From positions 1 through 48,168 of the forward strand of contig JAGORJ010000004.1 of NCBI GenBank assembly GCA_018062885.1: a DNA stretch of 48,168 bases, written 5' to 3'. The stretch comes from Patescibacteria group bacterium (GTDB lineage Bacteria; Patescibacteriota; Patescibacteriia; UBA1558; GWA2-36-10). Below the pieces are notes generated by a model. The model saw only the letters and a list, made by a program, of their open reading frames with translations. It did not search any database and was not told where the DNA came from. Below are positions 15,896 to 24,672 of this stretch, in pieces (position 1 is the stretch's first letter; every line of letters begins with the position of its first letter). The translations under genes were made by a program, and so were the position numbers.

Positions 15896-16996
15896 ATGAG
15901 TTCAATTTTAGATCAAGTTATGACTGCCCAACAGCTATCTCATTTAGCTGATTTTAATCCTAGCGCCACTGTGGAGCGTATTTTAGCGCTACTTGCTGAG
16001 CGTGAACAAGAAATCTTGAAGATGAGACATGGCCTGGCTGGTGCAGAAAAAAAGACTTTGGAAGACATTGGTCGCCAATACAAGATCACTCGTGAAAGAG
16101 TGCGTCAAATTGAAAACAGTGCTTTGAAAAAAATTAGCAAAAGCTTTGATGAGAGTTTCTTAAAACACATCGAAGATATAGCTAATGCTATTTTGGCTGA
16201 GCATGGTGGCATGATGTCAGAAGAAAATCTGATTAAGGAATTATTATTGATCCCTGGCTTAACCGATCAAAATAAAGCTGCTATCAACTTTGTTTTGAAT
16301 CAGCTACTTAATCATCGTTTTCACTTTGTCAAAGAAAGTAAACATACTCATAATTTTTGGAAAACTCCAGAAGCTTCATTGAGCTTCTTTGAAGAAATTG
16401 TAGAAAAATTAAGAGCCTTGATTCATTCACATGCAGATACTTTATCACTTGATGATTTGATGAAAAAAGTCATGGCCGCTGATTTCTTTGTAAACAACGA
16501 AGAATTGACTGATAAAGTGGTAGTTAACTTTTTGTTTATTACCAAGAAGATCAAAAATAATCCTTATCAAGAATGGGGTTTATCTGAATGGTCAAGTATC
16601 AGCCCAAAGAGAATGAATGACAAAATTTATATTGTCTTAAAGAAAGAAAATAAGCCATTACATTTTACAGAAATCGCTGAAATCATCAATCAAAAAGATT
16701 TTGACAAACGCAAAGCTTATCCAGCTACTATCCATAATGAATTGATTTTAGATGGTAAATATGTTTTAGTCGGTCGTGGTATTTATGCCCTTAAAGAATG
16801 GGGCTATAAGCCAGGAGTTGTCGCTGATGTGATTGCTGAGATTTTGACAGAGCTTGATAGACCACTAAGCAAAAAAGAGATCATCTCTGAGGTTATGAAA
16901 AAGCGTATGATCAAAGAAACAACTATCGCTTTAGCCTTGATGAATAAAGACCGTTTTGAAAGAGATGCTAAAGGCAGATACGCCCTCAAGAAGTAA
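15896..16996 (+). CDS. Sigma region 4 / HARE-HTH regulator
   Basis: A 366-residue DNA-binding protein. Residues 27-77 are a sigma70 region 4 helix-turn-helix ('LLAEREQEILKMRHG', then 'TLEDIGRQYKITRERVRQIE'), the part that reads the -35 box, but there is no region 2 or 3, so it cannot act as a normal sigma factor. Residues about 240-306 match HARE-HTH, as in the delta subunit (RpoE) of Firmicutes RNA polymerase; a further winged-helix-like end runs to 366. It probably binds RNA polymerase or promoters as an accessory factor. It is transcribed alone, between its own promoter and terminator. Confidence 0.85.
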   Translation: MSSILDQVMTAQQLSHLADFNPSATVERILALLAEREQEILKMRHGLAGAEKKTLEDIGRQYKITRERVRQIENSALKKISKSFDESFLKHIEDIANAILAEHGGMMSEENLIKELLLIPGLTDQNKAAINFVLNQLLNHRFHFVKESKHTHNFWKTPEASLSFFEEIVEKLRALIHSHADTLSLDDLMKKVMAADFFVNNEELTDKVVVNFLFITKKIKNNPYQEWGLSEWSSISPKRMNDKIYIVLKKENKPLHFTEIAEIINQKDFDKRKAYPATIHNELILDGKYVLVGRGIYALKEWGYKPGVVADVIAEILTELDRPLSKKEIISEVMKKRMIKETTIALALMNKDRFERDAKGRYALKK

Positions 16997-17008
16997 AAAA
17001 ATAATTAT

Positions 17009-17041
17009 AAAAAACACTCTAAATTAAAGGAGTGTTTTTTT
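17009..17041 (+). terminator. Intrinsic terminator after 15896 gene
   Basis: AAAACACTC (17011-17019) pairs with GAGTGTTTT (17030-17038) around a ten-base loop, followed by more T. Confidence 0.85.
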
Positions 17042-17053
17042 ATTAGGCAATTC

Positions 17054-17082
17054 TTTAAAAAGTTTGGATAATCGTGTATAAT
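17054..17082 (+). promoter_or_regulatory. Promoter for 17100 operon
   Basis: TTTAAA (17054-17059), 17-base spacer, TATAAT (17077-17082). The expected start near 17089 leaves about 11 bases before ATG 17100. Confidence 0.65.
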
Positions 17083-17099
17083 AAAGAAGTATTAATTTC

Positions 17100-18626
17100 A
17101 TGCAAATAGACTTTTGGATTTTCACTATAGATTTTTCCCCTTTTTTAGCAGCCGCTGATAAAGGCCTGTTTTTTGCGATTATCTATATTTTTTTAAACGG
17201 CGGCTGGATTTTATTTGTATTACTTTTAGCTAGACCGATTTATGATATCTGGCAAATGGAAGTGCAAAACAAATGGTTTGATACCAACAAATTTGTTTTG
17301 TTAGCCATTGATATCCCTAAAGAACACGAGCAAACACCAAAAGCGGTAGAGGGCTTATTTGCTACTGTCTCTGGTGCTCACGCTAATATCAATAAAGTAG
17401 ATGAATATATCAAAGGTGTTTTTCAATTGGCTTTTTCTTTTGAAATTGTCAGTATTGATGGCTATGTCCAATTTTTGGTGCGCACTCCCGTTCAGTATAG
17501 AGATGTAGTGGAAAGCGCCGTTTATTCTCAATATCCAGACGCAGAAATCACTGAAGTAGAGGATTATACCACTTGGGCACCAAAAGAATTTCCTGATGAA
17601 AACTATAACATTTGGGGCACAGATATAGTCTTGACCGCACCTGATGCTATCCCTATTCGTACTTATCCTGCTTTTGAAGATAAAGTTTCTGGTGAATACA
17701 AAGATCCACTAGCAGCCTTACTGGAAACCATGAGCAAAATCCATATGGGTGAACAAGTCTGGTTTCAGATACTTGTTAGACCAACTGGCGTTGAGTGGAT
17801 CAAAAAAAGTGAAGCTTTAGTTTATAAATTAGCTGGCAAAAAAGCTGCACCAAGCAAAGGAAGTGCTGCTAATCAATCAGTTGATTTTCTGATGAACACG
17901 GTAGATAATATCGGTGAATTTATTTATCCTTTGTGGAAAGAAAGCAAAGAAAAAAAAGACGATATGCCGAGCATGATGCTTCATCTAACTCCTGGAGAAA
18001 AATCCACTATTGAAGCGATTGAAAATAAGGCTGGCAAAATTGGCTTTGAATGCAAAATCCGTTTAGTTTATTTATCTCCAAATGAAGACTTTAGTCCTAA
18101 CCGGGTGATTTCTTCAGTTTTTGGTTCTATCAAACAATTTTCTACTTTGGATCTCAATGGTTTTAAACCTGACTCTTCGACCAAAACTTCAACTAACTAT
18201 TGGTTTACTAAATATCGCAATAAAAAAAGAAAAGCAAAAATTATCCGCGCCTACAAAGGCCGTAGCACGGTAGTCGGTTCTAACGCTTTTATGTTAAACA
18301 CCGAAGAATTAGCTAGTCTTTGGCATTTTCCTGGTATTGAAGTCAAAACACCACTATTGCACCGCACTGACACCAAAAAAGGCACACCACCATCAGGCTT
18401 ACCTATCACTGACAATCAAGCTAGTGATGAGAGTGTAGACTTACAAAAACAATTACACAAAGTTGCTAGTTTTAATGTCGATCTAGACAACAACTATTTT
18501 GAAGATAAGTTCGCTAAAAACAAAAGCAGCGAAACTCCTGAAGTCTCTATTGAGCTAAGCAAACAACTAGGCAAGCAAATTGCAGACAAAAAGGGCACAC
18601 CGCCTCCTAATTTACCTATCGGATAA
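17100..18626 (+). CDS. Membrane protein partner of ATPase 18631
   Basis: A 508-residue protein with an N-terminal hydrophobic region (about 16-47) and a large cytoplasmic part. Residues about 60-240 ('FSFEIVSIDGYVQFLVRTPVQ', then 'YPDAEITEVEDY') resemble the N-terminal half of the fused ATPase at 5698, so this appears to be the same membrane module as a separate gene. The last 85 residues are polar and contain the motif KKGTPPxxLPI twice (18375-18407 and 18588-18620), the second at the very end. The ATPase starts four bases after the stop, so the two are surely one system. Function unknown. Confidence 0.75.
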   Translation: MQIDFWIFTIDFSPFLAAADKGLFFAIIYIFLNGGWILFVLLLARPIYDIWQMEVQNKWFDTNKFVLLAIDIPKEHEQTPKAVEGLFATVSGAHANINKVDEYIKGVFQLAFSFEIVSIDGYVQFLVRTPVQYRDVVESAVYSQYPDAEITEVEDYTTWAPKEFPDENYNIWGTDIVLTAPDAIPIRTYPAFEDKVSGEYKDPLAALLETMSKIHMGEQVWFQILVRPTGVEWIKKSEALVYKLAGKKAAPSKGSAANQSVDFLMNTVDNIGEFIYPLWKESKEKKDDMPSMMLHLTPGEKSTIEAIENKAGKIGFECKIRLVYLSPNEDFSPNRVISSVFGSIKQFSTLDLNGFKPDSSTKTSTNYWFTKYRNKKRKAKIIRAYKGRSTVVGSNAFMLNTEELASLWHFPGIEVKTPLLHRTDTKKGTPPSGLPITDNQASDESVDLQKQLHKVASFNVDLDNNYFEDKFAKNKSSETPEVSIELSKQLGKQIADKKGTPPPNLPIG

Positions 18627-18630
18627 ATAT

Positions 18631-20454
18631 ATGAGTCAAGATATTAATTTTTTTGCGGAAACCAATTTTCGTCACGGTAAGGTGAAATTTGGCATCAAAA
18701 CTGACGACCGTCGTCGTCATATGTATGTCATCGGCAAAACTGGTATGGGTAAGTCCACTTTACTAGAAAACATGATCATTCAAGATATCCAAGCTGGTCA
18801 CGGTGTTTGCGTGATCGATCCTCATGGTGACTTGGTAGAAAAAATAGTAGATTTTATCCCTAACTCTCGAGTCAACGATGTAGTTTATTTTAATCCAGCC
18901 GACTTGGATTTTCCGATTGCTTTCAATGTTTTGGAAAATGTACACGAATCAGAAAGACATCTAGTAGTTTCGGGTTTAATAGGTGTTTTCAAAAAAATCT
19001 GGGCAGACTCTTGGGGTCCACGTTTGGAATATGTTTTACATCACGCTATTTCAGCTTTACTAGAATATCCCGGCTCAACTTTGTTGGGTATCATGAGAAT
19101 TTTGGTAGATAAATCATTTCGTAACCGAGTGATAGAAAAAGTGACTGATCCGGTGGTCAAATCTTTTTGGGTTGACGAGTACTCAAAATATCCAGACAGA
19201 TTTCAGAGTGAAGCCATAGCACCTATCCAAAACAAGGTTGGTCGTTTTTTATCTTCAGCCTTAGTGAGAAATATTTTGGGACAGGTGAAATCTTCTTTTA
19301 ATATGCGCCAAATTATGGATGAGCAAAAAATTCTTTTGCTTAATTTGGCCAAAGGTAGAGTAGGTGAAGATAATTCAGCTCTACTTGGTGCCATGATGAT
19401 CACTAAAATCCAACTCGCTGCTATGAGTAGGGTAAATATCCCAGAAAATGAACGAAAAGATTTTTATTTGTATGTAGATGAGTTTCAAAACTTTGCCACC
19501 GAATCTTTTGCTGGTATTTTATCAGAAGCTAGAAAATATCGCTTAGATTTGACTATTGCTCACCAATACATCGAACAAGTAGAGGAAAATGTCCAAGCCG
19601 CCGTTTTTGGTAATGTCGGTACACTGGTTGCTTTTAGAGTTGGCGCTACTGATGCTGAATTTTTGGAAAAAGAATTTTTCCCTACTTTCACTCAAACAGA
19701 TTTAGTCAATCTGACCAAATTTGAAATTTACTTGAAGCTTATGATTGACGGTGTTTCTTCGGAAGCTTTTTCAGCCGCCACCATGGCCCCGATTGATAAA
19801 GCTTATAGTGATCCAGAAATAAAAGACAAAGTCATCAAAGTCTCGAGAGAAAGATACGCTAAACCAAGAGAATTGATTGAAGAAAAAATTATCCGTTGGA
19901 GTGAAAACAAAGAAGACACTACAGAAGCACCAAGTAGTAAAGATAAACCGAATTCCAGTAATACCATACATCTGCCAACAAGTAAGCGTGCGCCTGAGAC
20001 CAAGTCCGACAGCTTGTCAAAAAACCCACGAGAAAAATCAAGGGAAAAGCCAAAAAAATCTATCAGAAATAAAGTTATCTGCTCTTTTTGTGGTAAAAAT
20101 ACAGAGATTAATTTTGATCCAGATCCAAGCAAACCTATTTACTGCAAAGAATGTTTAGACTTATCCAAACAAGGAAAAATTCCCTCACCAAACAATATAA
20201 AAATTGTAGAAGACAAAATACCAGTAGAAGAAGAAAAAGACAATGACGGTTTTATTTCTTTGGCAGAGGCCTTGAAAATAAAACCAAACCTCATGAGTGA
20301 AAACGTAGAGGTAGAAAAAGACATGGCTATTCGACAAGCCAAAAGTGACGAAGCCATTCAACAAGCTCAGAGTGAGGAGACACCTCAACAAACTCAAGCT
20401 GACACTGATCAAGATAAAAAAATTATTCAACCAGGAGAAATAATAAAATTTTAA
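18631..20454 (+). CDS. HerA/VirD4-like ATPase with zinc ribbon
   Basis: A 607-residue motor. ATG 18631 is preferred because it is the first ATG after the upstream stop; a longer frame from 18580 would overlap that gene. Walker A is GKTGMGKST (35-43), then DPHGDLVEK and Walker B YLYVDEFQNF (D283, E284); 'ILSEARKYRLDLTIAHQYIEQV' is typical of the DUF87/TraG group. After about residue 420 comes a polar linker, a four-cysteine zinc ribbon (C484, C487, C505, C508; pattern 'CSFCGKN...KPIYCKECL') and an acidic Gln-rich tail. The zinc ribbon is absent from the paralogue at 5698. Likely a DNA or protein pump with the 17100 protein. Confidence 0.82.
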   Translation: MSQDINFFAETNFRHGKVKFGIKTDDRRRHMYVIGKTGMGKSTLLENMIIQDIQAGHGVCVIDPHGDLVEKIVDFIPNSRVNDVVYFNPADLDFPIAFNVLENVHESERHLVVSGLIGVFKKIWADSWGPRLEYVLHHAISALLEYPGSTLLGIMRILVDKSFRNRVIEKVTDPVVKSFWVDEYSKYPDRFQSEAIAPIQNKVGRFLSSALVRNILGQVKSSFNMRQIMDEQKILLLNLAKGRVGEDNSALLGAMMITKIQLAAMSRVNIPENERKDFYLYVDEFQNFATESFAGILSEARKYRLDLTIAHQYIEQVEENVQAAVFGNVGTLVAFRVGATDAEFLEKEFFPTFTQTDLVNLTKFEIYLKLMIDGVSSEAFSAATMAPIDKAYSDPEIKDKVIKVSRERYAKPRELIEEKIIRWSENKEDTTEAPSSKDKPNSSNTIHLPTSKRAPETKSDSLSKNPREKSREKPKKSIRNKVICSFCGKNTEINFDPDPSKPIYCKECLDLSKQGKIPSPNNIKIVEDKIPVEEEKDNDGFISLAEALKIKPNLMSENVEVEKDMAIRQAKSDEAIQQAQSEETPQQTQADTDQDKKIIQPGEIIKF

Positions 20455-20457
20455 TTT

Positions 20458-21954
20458 ATGTCATACTATCTCAAAGTAAAAAAACTTGATATCAAGACTG
20501 GCCAATCAAATATTGCTTTACTCAATGACACCGAAGCCATGCACTATGGTATTCATGCTGGCGATAAAATCAGAATTTCTTGGGACAAAAAAAACATCAT
20601 TGCCGAAGCTAATACTAGTGAAGAAAAAATCAAAGCCGGCTCTATCGGTTTATACAAAGACATTTGGGAAAAAACATCTGTGGCTATAAATACTATAGTA
20701 GAGATAGAAGTTTTGGAACGCGCACCATCTGTCCAGGCTATCAAAAAAAGATTGCTGGGCAAAAAATTAACTTACAATGAATTTAAACAGATTTTTACTG
20801 ACATTTCTTCTGGCATTTTGACCAGGACAGAAATCACTTATTTTGTCGCCTCTGGCTTTATGCGCCAATATACTGACGAGGAGCTTTATTTTATGACTAA
20901 AGCCATGGCTGAAACCGGTGAAATGATCAAATTTCCTGGGCTAGTAGTAGATAAACATTCAGTTGGTGGACTAGCTGGCAACCGAACCACCATGGTTGTC
21001 ATACCAATTATCGCAGCTTTGGGTCTCACTATTCCTAAGACTTCATCTCGTGCTATCACTTCACCAGCTGGTACATCTGATACTATGGAAGTTTTGGCGC
21101 CTGTATCTTTGTCTGCTAAACAAATCAAAGAAGTTGTCGAAAAACATGGCGCTTGTTTGGTTTGGGGCGGTGGTTTAAATTTGGCGCCAGCTGATGACAA
21201 GATTTTGAAAGTGTCTTATCCATTGTCATTAGAACCTTATAGTAAAATGCTAGTGAGTATCATGGCTAAAAAAGTAGCCACCGGAGTCAAAGTTTTGATT
21301 ATTGATATGCCAGTTGGACCAACTACCAAAATCCCTAACATGGAAATAGCGAGAGACTTAGAAACAAAGTTTAAATATCTGGCCAAAAAATTTGGTATCA
21401 AAATCAAAGTTATTATGATCAAAACCGAGGACCCAGTCGGTCGTGGTGTTGGTCCAGCTTTGGAAGCTAGAGATGTTTTGCGAGTTTTACAACAAAAAGA
21501 TAATTACCCAGCTGATCTAGCTAACAAGTCAATTCATTTGGCTGGTGAGCTCCTAGAGCTGTCTGGTAAGGCTAAAAAAGGCCACGGCGCTACTTTGGCT
21601 TGGAAAACCTTGGAAAGTGGTAAGGCTTGGACTAAAATGCAAGAAATCATCAAAGCTCAGGGTGGTAACCCAAATGTTCAGCCTGACGACATTGTTTTGG
21701 GTGCTTGCAAAAAATATATTGAAGCCAAAAAATCTGGTCATATCATTTTCACTGATAACAAAATGATCAATACGATAGCTCGTATTTTAGGAGCGCCAGC
21801 TGATCAGTTAGCTGGAGTTTACCTAAACAAAGAATTTTCTGATCCAGTCAAAAAAGGCGAGAGACTGTTTACACTTTATGCTCGCAGTCAAGATAGAATC
21901 AAATTAGCTTTGAAGGCTTTGGAAAAAGGTGAAATATTTAAAATAGGAAAATAA
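20458..21954 (+). CDS. AMP phosphorylase (archaeal-type DeoA)
   Basis: A 498-residue enzyme of the thymidine phosphorylase superfamily. It has the N-terminal extension of the archaeal AMP phosphorylase branch ('YLKVKKLDIKTGQSNIALLN') and the motif 'VDKHSVGGLAGNRTT' (about 164-178) with 'IPKTSSRAITSPAGTSDTMEVL'. AMP phosphorylase turns AMP and phosphate into adenine and ribose-1,5-bisphosphate, the first step of the AMP salvage path that ends in RubisCO in archaea and some Patescibacteria. No RubisCO or R15P isomerase gene is in the window. It begins three bases after the ATPase gene. Ordinary pyrimidine phosphorylase is the alternative, but the motif favours AMP. Confidence 0.88.
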   Translation: MSYYLKVKKLDIKTGQSNIALLNDTEAMHYGIHAGDKIRISWDKKNIIAEANTSEEKIKAGSIGLYKDIWEKTSVAINTIVEIEVLERAPSVQAIKKRLLGKKLTYNEFKQIFTDISSGILTRTEITYFVASGFMRQYTDEELYFMTKAMAETGEMIKFPGLVVDKHSVGGLAGNRTTMVVIPIIAALGLTIPKTSSRAITSPAGTSDTMEVLAPVSLSAKQIKEVVEKHGACLVWGGGLNLAPADDKILKVSYPLSLEPYSKMLVSIMAKKVATGVKVLIIDMPVGPTTKIPNMEIARDLETKFKYLAKKFGIKIKVIMIKTEDPVGRGVGPALEARDVLRVLQQKDNYPADLANKSIHLAGELLELSGKAKKGHGATLAWKTLESGKAWTKMQEIIKAQGGNPNVQPDDIVLGACKKYIEAKKSGHIIFTDNKMINTIARILGAPADQLAGVYLNKEFSDPVKKGERLFTLYARSQDRIKLALKALEKGEIFKIGK

Positions 21955-21957
21955 TTT

Positions 21958-22353
21958 ATGCTTACAAAAATCATTATCGCTTCTGGCCCGGTGATTGTAG
22001 AAAATAATAAAGTATTACTAAATCAACACGGTGATACAGAATTTTGGAAATTTTGCGGTGGCACATTAGAGCAAAATGAAACTTTGCTCGAAACTGTCAA
22101 AAGAGAAGTCAAAGAAGAAATGAATTTAGAGATCAAAATTTTAAACCCAGAACCATTTTTCTTTTATACCCAAAAACAAGGTGACGAAGGCTTAAAAGAT
22201 GTTATCTTAGCTCATTATTTAGCCGAAAGAATTGGTGAAATAAGTCCTGGTACTGACATTAGAGAGTGGAAATGGTTTGATATTGATGATTTGCCAGCTA
22301 ATTTAGCGCCAAACATTGTCCCGACCTTAAAACACTTTGGCTTTATCAAATAA
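21958..22353 (+). CDS. Nudix hydrolase
   Basis: A 131-residue Nudix enzyme starting three bases after the AMP phosphorylase, so probably in the same transcript. The Nudix box is 'GGTLEQNETLLETVKREVKEEMNLEI' read in two parts; the REVKEE core with its metal-binding glutamates is intact, while the usual glycine after EEx is asparagine (EEMNL). The substrate is unknown; with an AMP-degrading neighbour, a nucleotide or nucleotide-sugar is plausible. A terminator and a new promoter follow. Confidence 0.85.
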   Translation: MLTKIIIASGPVIVENNKVLLNQHGDTEFWKFCGGTLEQNETLLETVKREVKEEMNLEIKILNPEPFFFYTQKQGDEGLKDVILAHYLAERIGEISPGTDIREWKWFDIDDLPANLAPNIVPTLKHFGFIK

Positions 22354-22362
22354 AATAGCTTT

Positions 22363-22396
22363 AAAATACCACTGCCAGACAGTGGGTTTTATTTTT
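22363..22396 (+). terminator. Intrinsic terminator after 17100 operon
   Basis: CCACTG (22369-22374), loop CCAGA, CAGTGG (22380-22385), then GTTTTATTTTT. The final T run overlaps the next -35. Confidence 0.8.
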
Positions 22397-22423
22397 GACA
22401 AAAGTCAAAATTCATAGCATAAT
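22395..22423 (+). promoter_or_regulatory. Promoter for 22449 operon
   Basis: A perfect TTGACA (22395-22400), 17-base spacer, CATAAT (22418-22423). An inverted repeat TTTTGAC-AAAA-GTCAAAA (22393-22410) covers the -35 and could be an operator. The expected start is near 22430. Confidence 0.8.
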
Positions 22424-22448
22424 ATAAGCATTATTCAAAGATTTGCTT

Positions 22449-22991
22449 ATGATCAAAGTCGCCTTAGGCTCAACTCAGCAACCAAAAGTAGAGGCTATAA
22501 AATCAGCTTTCGCTAAGATTTATCCTGGAGAAGAAATAGAGCTTATTGCTCAAAAATCAGCCTCAGGAGTTGATGATCAGCCTCGAAGCATAGAGGAAAC
22601 AAGCTTAGGTGCTTATAATCGCGCTCAAAACTTGATTAAAGCTGGAGTGAAAGCAGATTTTTATATAGGTATTGAAGGTGGGGTTTGGCTAAATAATTTT
22701 TTAGGCAAAGAAAAATTCTTTTTAATTGGCGCTGTTTATGTGACTGATGGGAAAATTGATAGCCTAGCTTATAGTGGAGCGATAGAGTTGTCTGACTATG
22801 CCAAACTAGAGATCATAGACAAAAAACGAGAGTTAGCCCCGGTAGCAGAAGAGATGTTTAGCAAAGCCAATGTCAGAGGTACAAATGGTACGGTGGGCGA
22901 GCTAACTAATGACTTTATCACAAGAGCTCAATCTTTTGAAAACGGCATTTTGATGGCCATGGCAAAATTTTACAACAAAGATTTATATTAA
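22449..22991 (+). CDS. Inosine/xanthosine triphosphatase (YjjX/DUF84 type)
   Basis: A 180-residue house-cleaning enzyme that hydrolyses non-canonical purine triphosphates (ITP, XTP) before they reach nucleic acid. The start 'MIKVALGSTQQPKVEAIKSAF' and the block 'DFYIGIEGGVWL' near residues 74-85 are typical of the YjjX/DUF84 family, as is 'GTNGTVGELT' near the end. ATG 22449 is used; a frame from TTG 22443 would add only two residues. It leads an operon with mnmA, a membrane protein and alaS. Confidence 0.85.
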   Translation: MIKVALGSTQQPKVEAIKSAFAKIYPGEEIELIAQKSASGVDDQPRSIEETSLGAYNRAQNLIKAGVKADFYIGIEGGVWLNNFLGKEKFFLIGAVYVTDGKIDSLAYSGAIELSDYAKLEIIDKKRELAPVAEEMFSKANVRGTNGTVGELTNDFITRAQSFENGILMAMAKFYNKDLY

Positions 22992-22993
22992 AC

Positions 22994-24067
22994 ATGTTTT
23001 TTCAGAAAGAAAAAAAATTAAAAGTTTTAGTAGGCTTGTCCGGTGGTGTTGATTCTGCAGTCACTGCTTTGTTATTAAAAAAAGCTGGACACGAAGTATC
23101 AGCGGTTTTTATGAAAAACTTTTCTAGTAGAGACAATGCAAATCACGAATGTCCCTGGAAAGCTGACAGAGATGAGGCTTATGAAGTTGCTAAGCATTTA
23201 GACATTCCGATTGAAACTTGGGATTTTGAAAATCAATACCGTGAAACGGTGGTCAATTATTTATTTGATACTTACCAAAAAGGCCAAACACCAAATCCAG
23301 ATATTTTATGTAATTCAGAAATTAAGTTTAAACTTTTTTTAGCCAAAGCTCTTTTAAATGGTTTTGATAAGATAGCCACTGGACATTATGCTCAGATCAC
23401 ACAAGACAAAGACGGCTACCATTTGCTCAAAGGCAAAGATCCAAATAAAGATCAGTCATATTTTTTGTCAGGCCTCAATCAAGAGCAACTGGCCAGAAGT
23501 CTATTTCCCATTGGACATCTTCTGAAACCAAAAGTGCGTAAAATAGCCAAAAAAGCTAAGCTGCCAAATGCAGAGAGAAAAGATTCACAGGGCATTTGCT
23601 TTGTCGGTAAAGTAAACTTAAAAGATTTTTTGAGCCAAAAGATTAGCCCTAAAATAGGTGAAATACACAATCTTGATGGCAAAAAAATCGGTGAACACGA
23701 AGGTGTTTGGTTTTATACTATTGGTCAAAGAAAGGGCATTGAAGTTGGTGGTGGCCCGGCGCTTTATGTCATCAAAAAAGATTTAGCCAATAATATTTTA
23801 GTAGTTGGCCCACAAGAAGCCATAGAACTTTATAGTCAAGACATTGAAGTAGAAGATTGGCATTGGCTCGGTAAAAAATATCCACTGCCACTGAAGGCAA
23901 AAGCAAAAATCCGCTATCGCCAAGAAGACCAAAAAGTATTTTTACAACAATTAAACGATACAGAATATTTAGCTAAGTTTAAAGTGGCGCAATTTGCAGC
24001 AGCCAGTGGGCAAACATTAGCTGTTTATAAAAATAAAGAATTAATTGCTTCGGCTATAATAAAATGA
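22994..24067 (+). CDS. mnmA: tRNA 2-thiouridylase MnmA
   Basis: A 357-residue enzyme that puts sulfur on U34 of tRNAs for Lys, Glu and Gln. The PP-loop SGGVDS sits near residue 16, followed by 'FMKNFSSRDNANHECPW', the catalytic-cysteine region 'TPNPDILCNSEIKF', 'ATGHYAQI', 'DQSYFLSGL' and the second cysteine in 'SQGICFVGK'. The C-terminal beta-barrel domain is present, so the protein is full length. It starts two bases after the previous stop and overlaps the next gene by four bases (ATGA). Confidence 0.96.
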   Translation: MFFQKEKKLKVLVGLSGGVDSAVTALLLKKAGHEVSAVFMKNFSSRDNANHECPWKADRDEAYEVAKHLDIPIETWDFENQYRETVVNYLFDTYQKGQTPNPDILCNSEIKFKLFLAKALLNGFDKIATGHYAQITQDKDGYHLLKGKDPNKDQSYFLSGLNQEQLARSLFPIGHLLKPKVRKIAKKAKLPNAERKDSQGICFVGKVNLKDFLSQKISPKIGEIHNLDGKKIGEHEGVWFYTIGQRKGIEVGGGPALYVIKKDLANNILVVGPQEAIELYSQDIEVEDWHWLGKKYPLPLKAKAKIRYRQEDQKVFLQQLNDTEYLAKFKVAQFAAASGQTLAVYKNKELIASAIIK

Positions 24068-24672
24068 AAAATATGAAACTTACTATTAGAAAAGTTATAA
24101 ATTTTTTAAGCATCATTTTAATTATCGTATCTGTTTATTTTTTCTTTAATGGACACAGTATTTTTGTTTCTTTAGGCTATTTGGCTTTTGCTGGTGTTTT
24201 GTTTTTACCACGCACCATTTATCGTCGTTTGGGCTTACACGAAAATATTTCCAATGAATTTTTAGACTGGATAGAAATAGGCTTTTCCGCTATCATGCTT
24301 TTGTCAGTGGCTGGCTATATATGGCTATTTGATAATATTTATCATTATGATACTTATGTTCATTTTTTCACACCTCTAGCTTTATTTATTTTATTTGCGA
24401 TATTTTTCAAAGCTGGTACTTTACATCTAAAGATCAAAACTACCAAGTCAGATTTGGTTTTAGCTACTTTAGTGGTCGCGATGTCTTTTATTTTACTTTG
24501 GGAATTATTTGAATACATTGTGACTGTTTATCTCAACAAAAACATGTTTTTTACAGTCACCGAACCAAATGATACTCTATATGATGTATTATTAGGTTTT
24601 ATGAGCTTGCCAGTATCATCTGTTTTGGTCTATAAATACAGTGATTGGTTTTTTGATAAGTTTAAAAAATAA
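24064..24672 (+). CDS. Polytopic membrane protein, YjdF/DUF2238-like
   Basis: A 202-residue protein with about six hydrophobic segments. Conserved-looking polar spots sit in or near the helices: 'YHYDTYVHFF' (about 97-106), 'LLWELFEYI' (about 157-165) and 'PNDTLYDVLLGF' (about 177-188). The order H-D..H, then E..E, then D-T..D is what I recall of the DUF2238/YjdF group, whose function is unknown. It overlaps mnmA by four bases. A second in-frame ATG three codons later is an equally possible start. Confidence 0.6.
   Translation: MKNMKLTIRKVINFLSIILIIVSVYFFFNGHSIFVSLGYLAFAGVLFLPRTIYRRLGLHENISNEFLDWIEIGFSAIMLLSVAGYIWLFDNIYHYDTYVHFFTPLALFILFAIFFKAGTLHLKIKTTKSDLVLATLVVAMSFILLWELFEYIVTVYLNKNMFFTVTEPNDTLYDVLLGFMSLPVSSVLVYKYSDWFFDKFKK

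Noticed and set aside
18580-18630. Longer start for the zinc-ribbon ATPase at 18580
   Set aside because: It would add 17 residues overlapping the upstream gene with no homology; ATG 18631 follows the stop by four bases.
19803-20132. Overlapping minus-strand frames opposite the zinc-ribbon ATPase
   Set aside because: They lie opposite the polar linker and zinc ribbon, where low complexity leaves long open frames; no domain or ribosome site.
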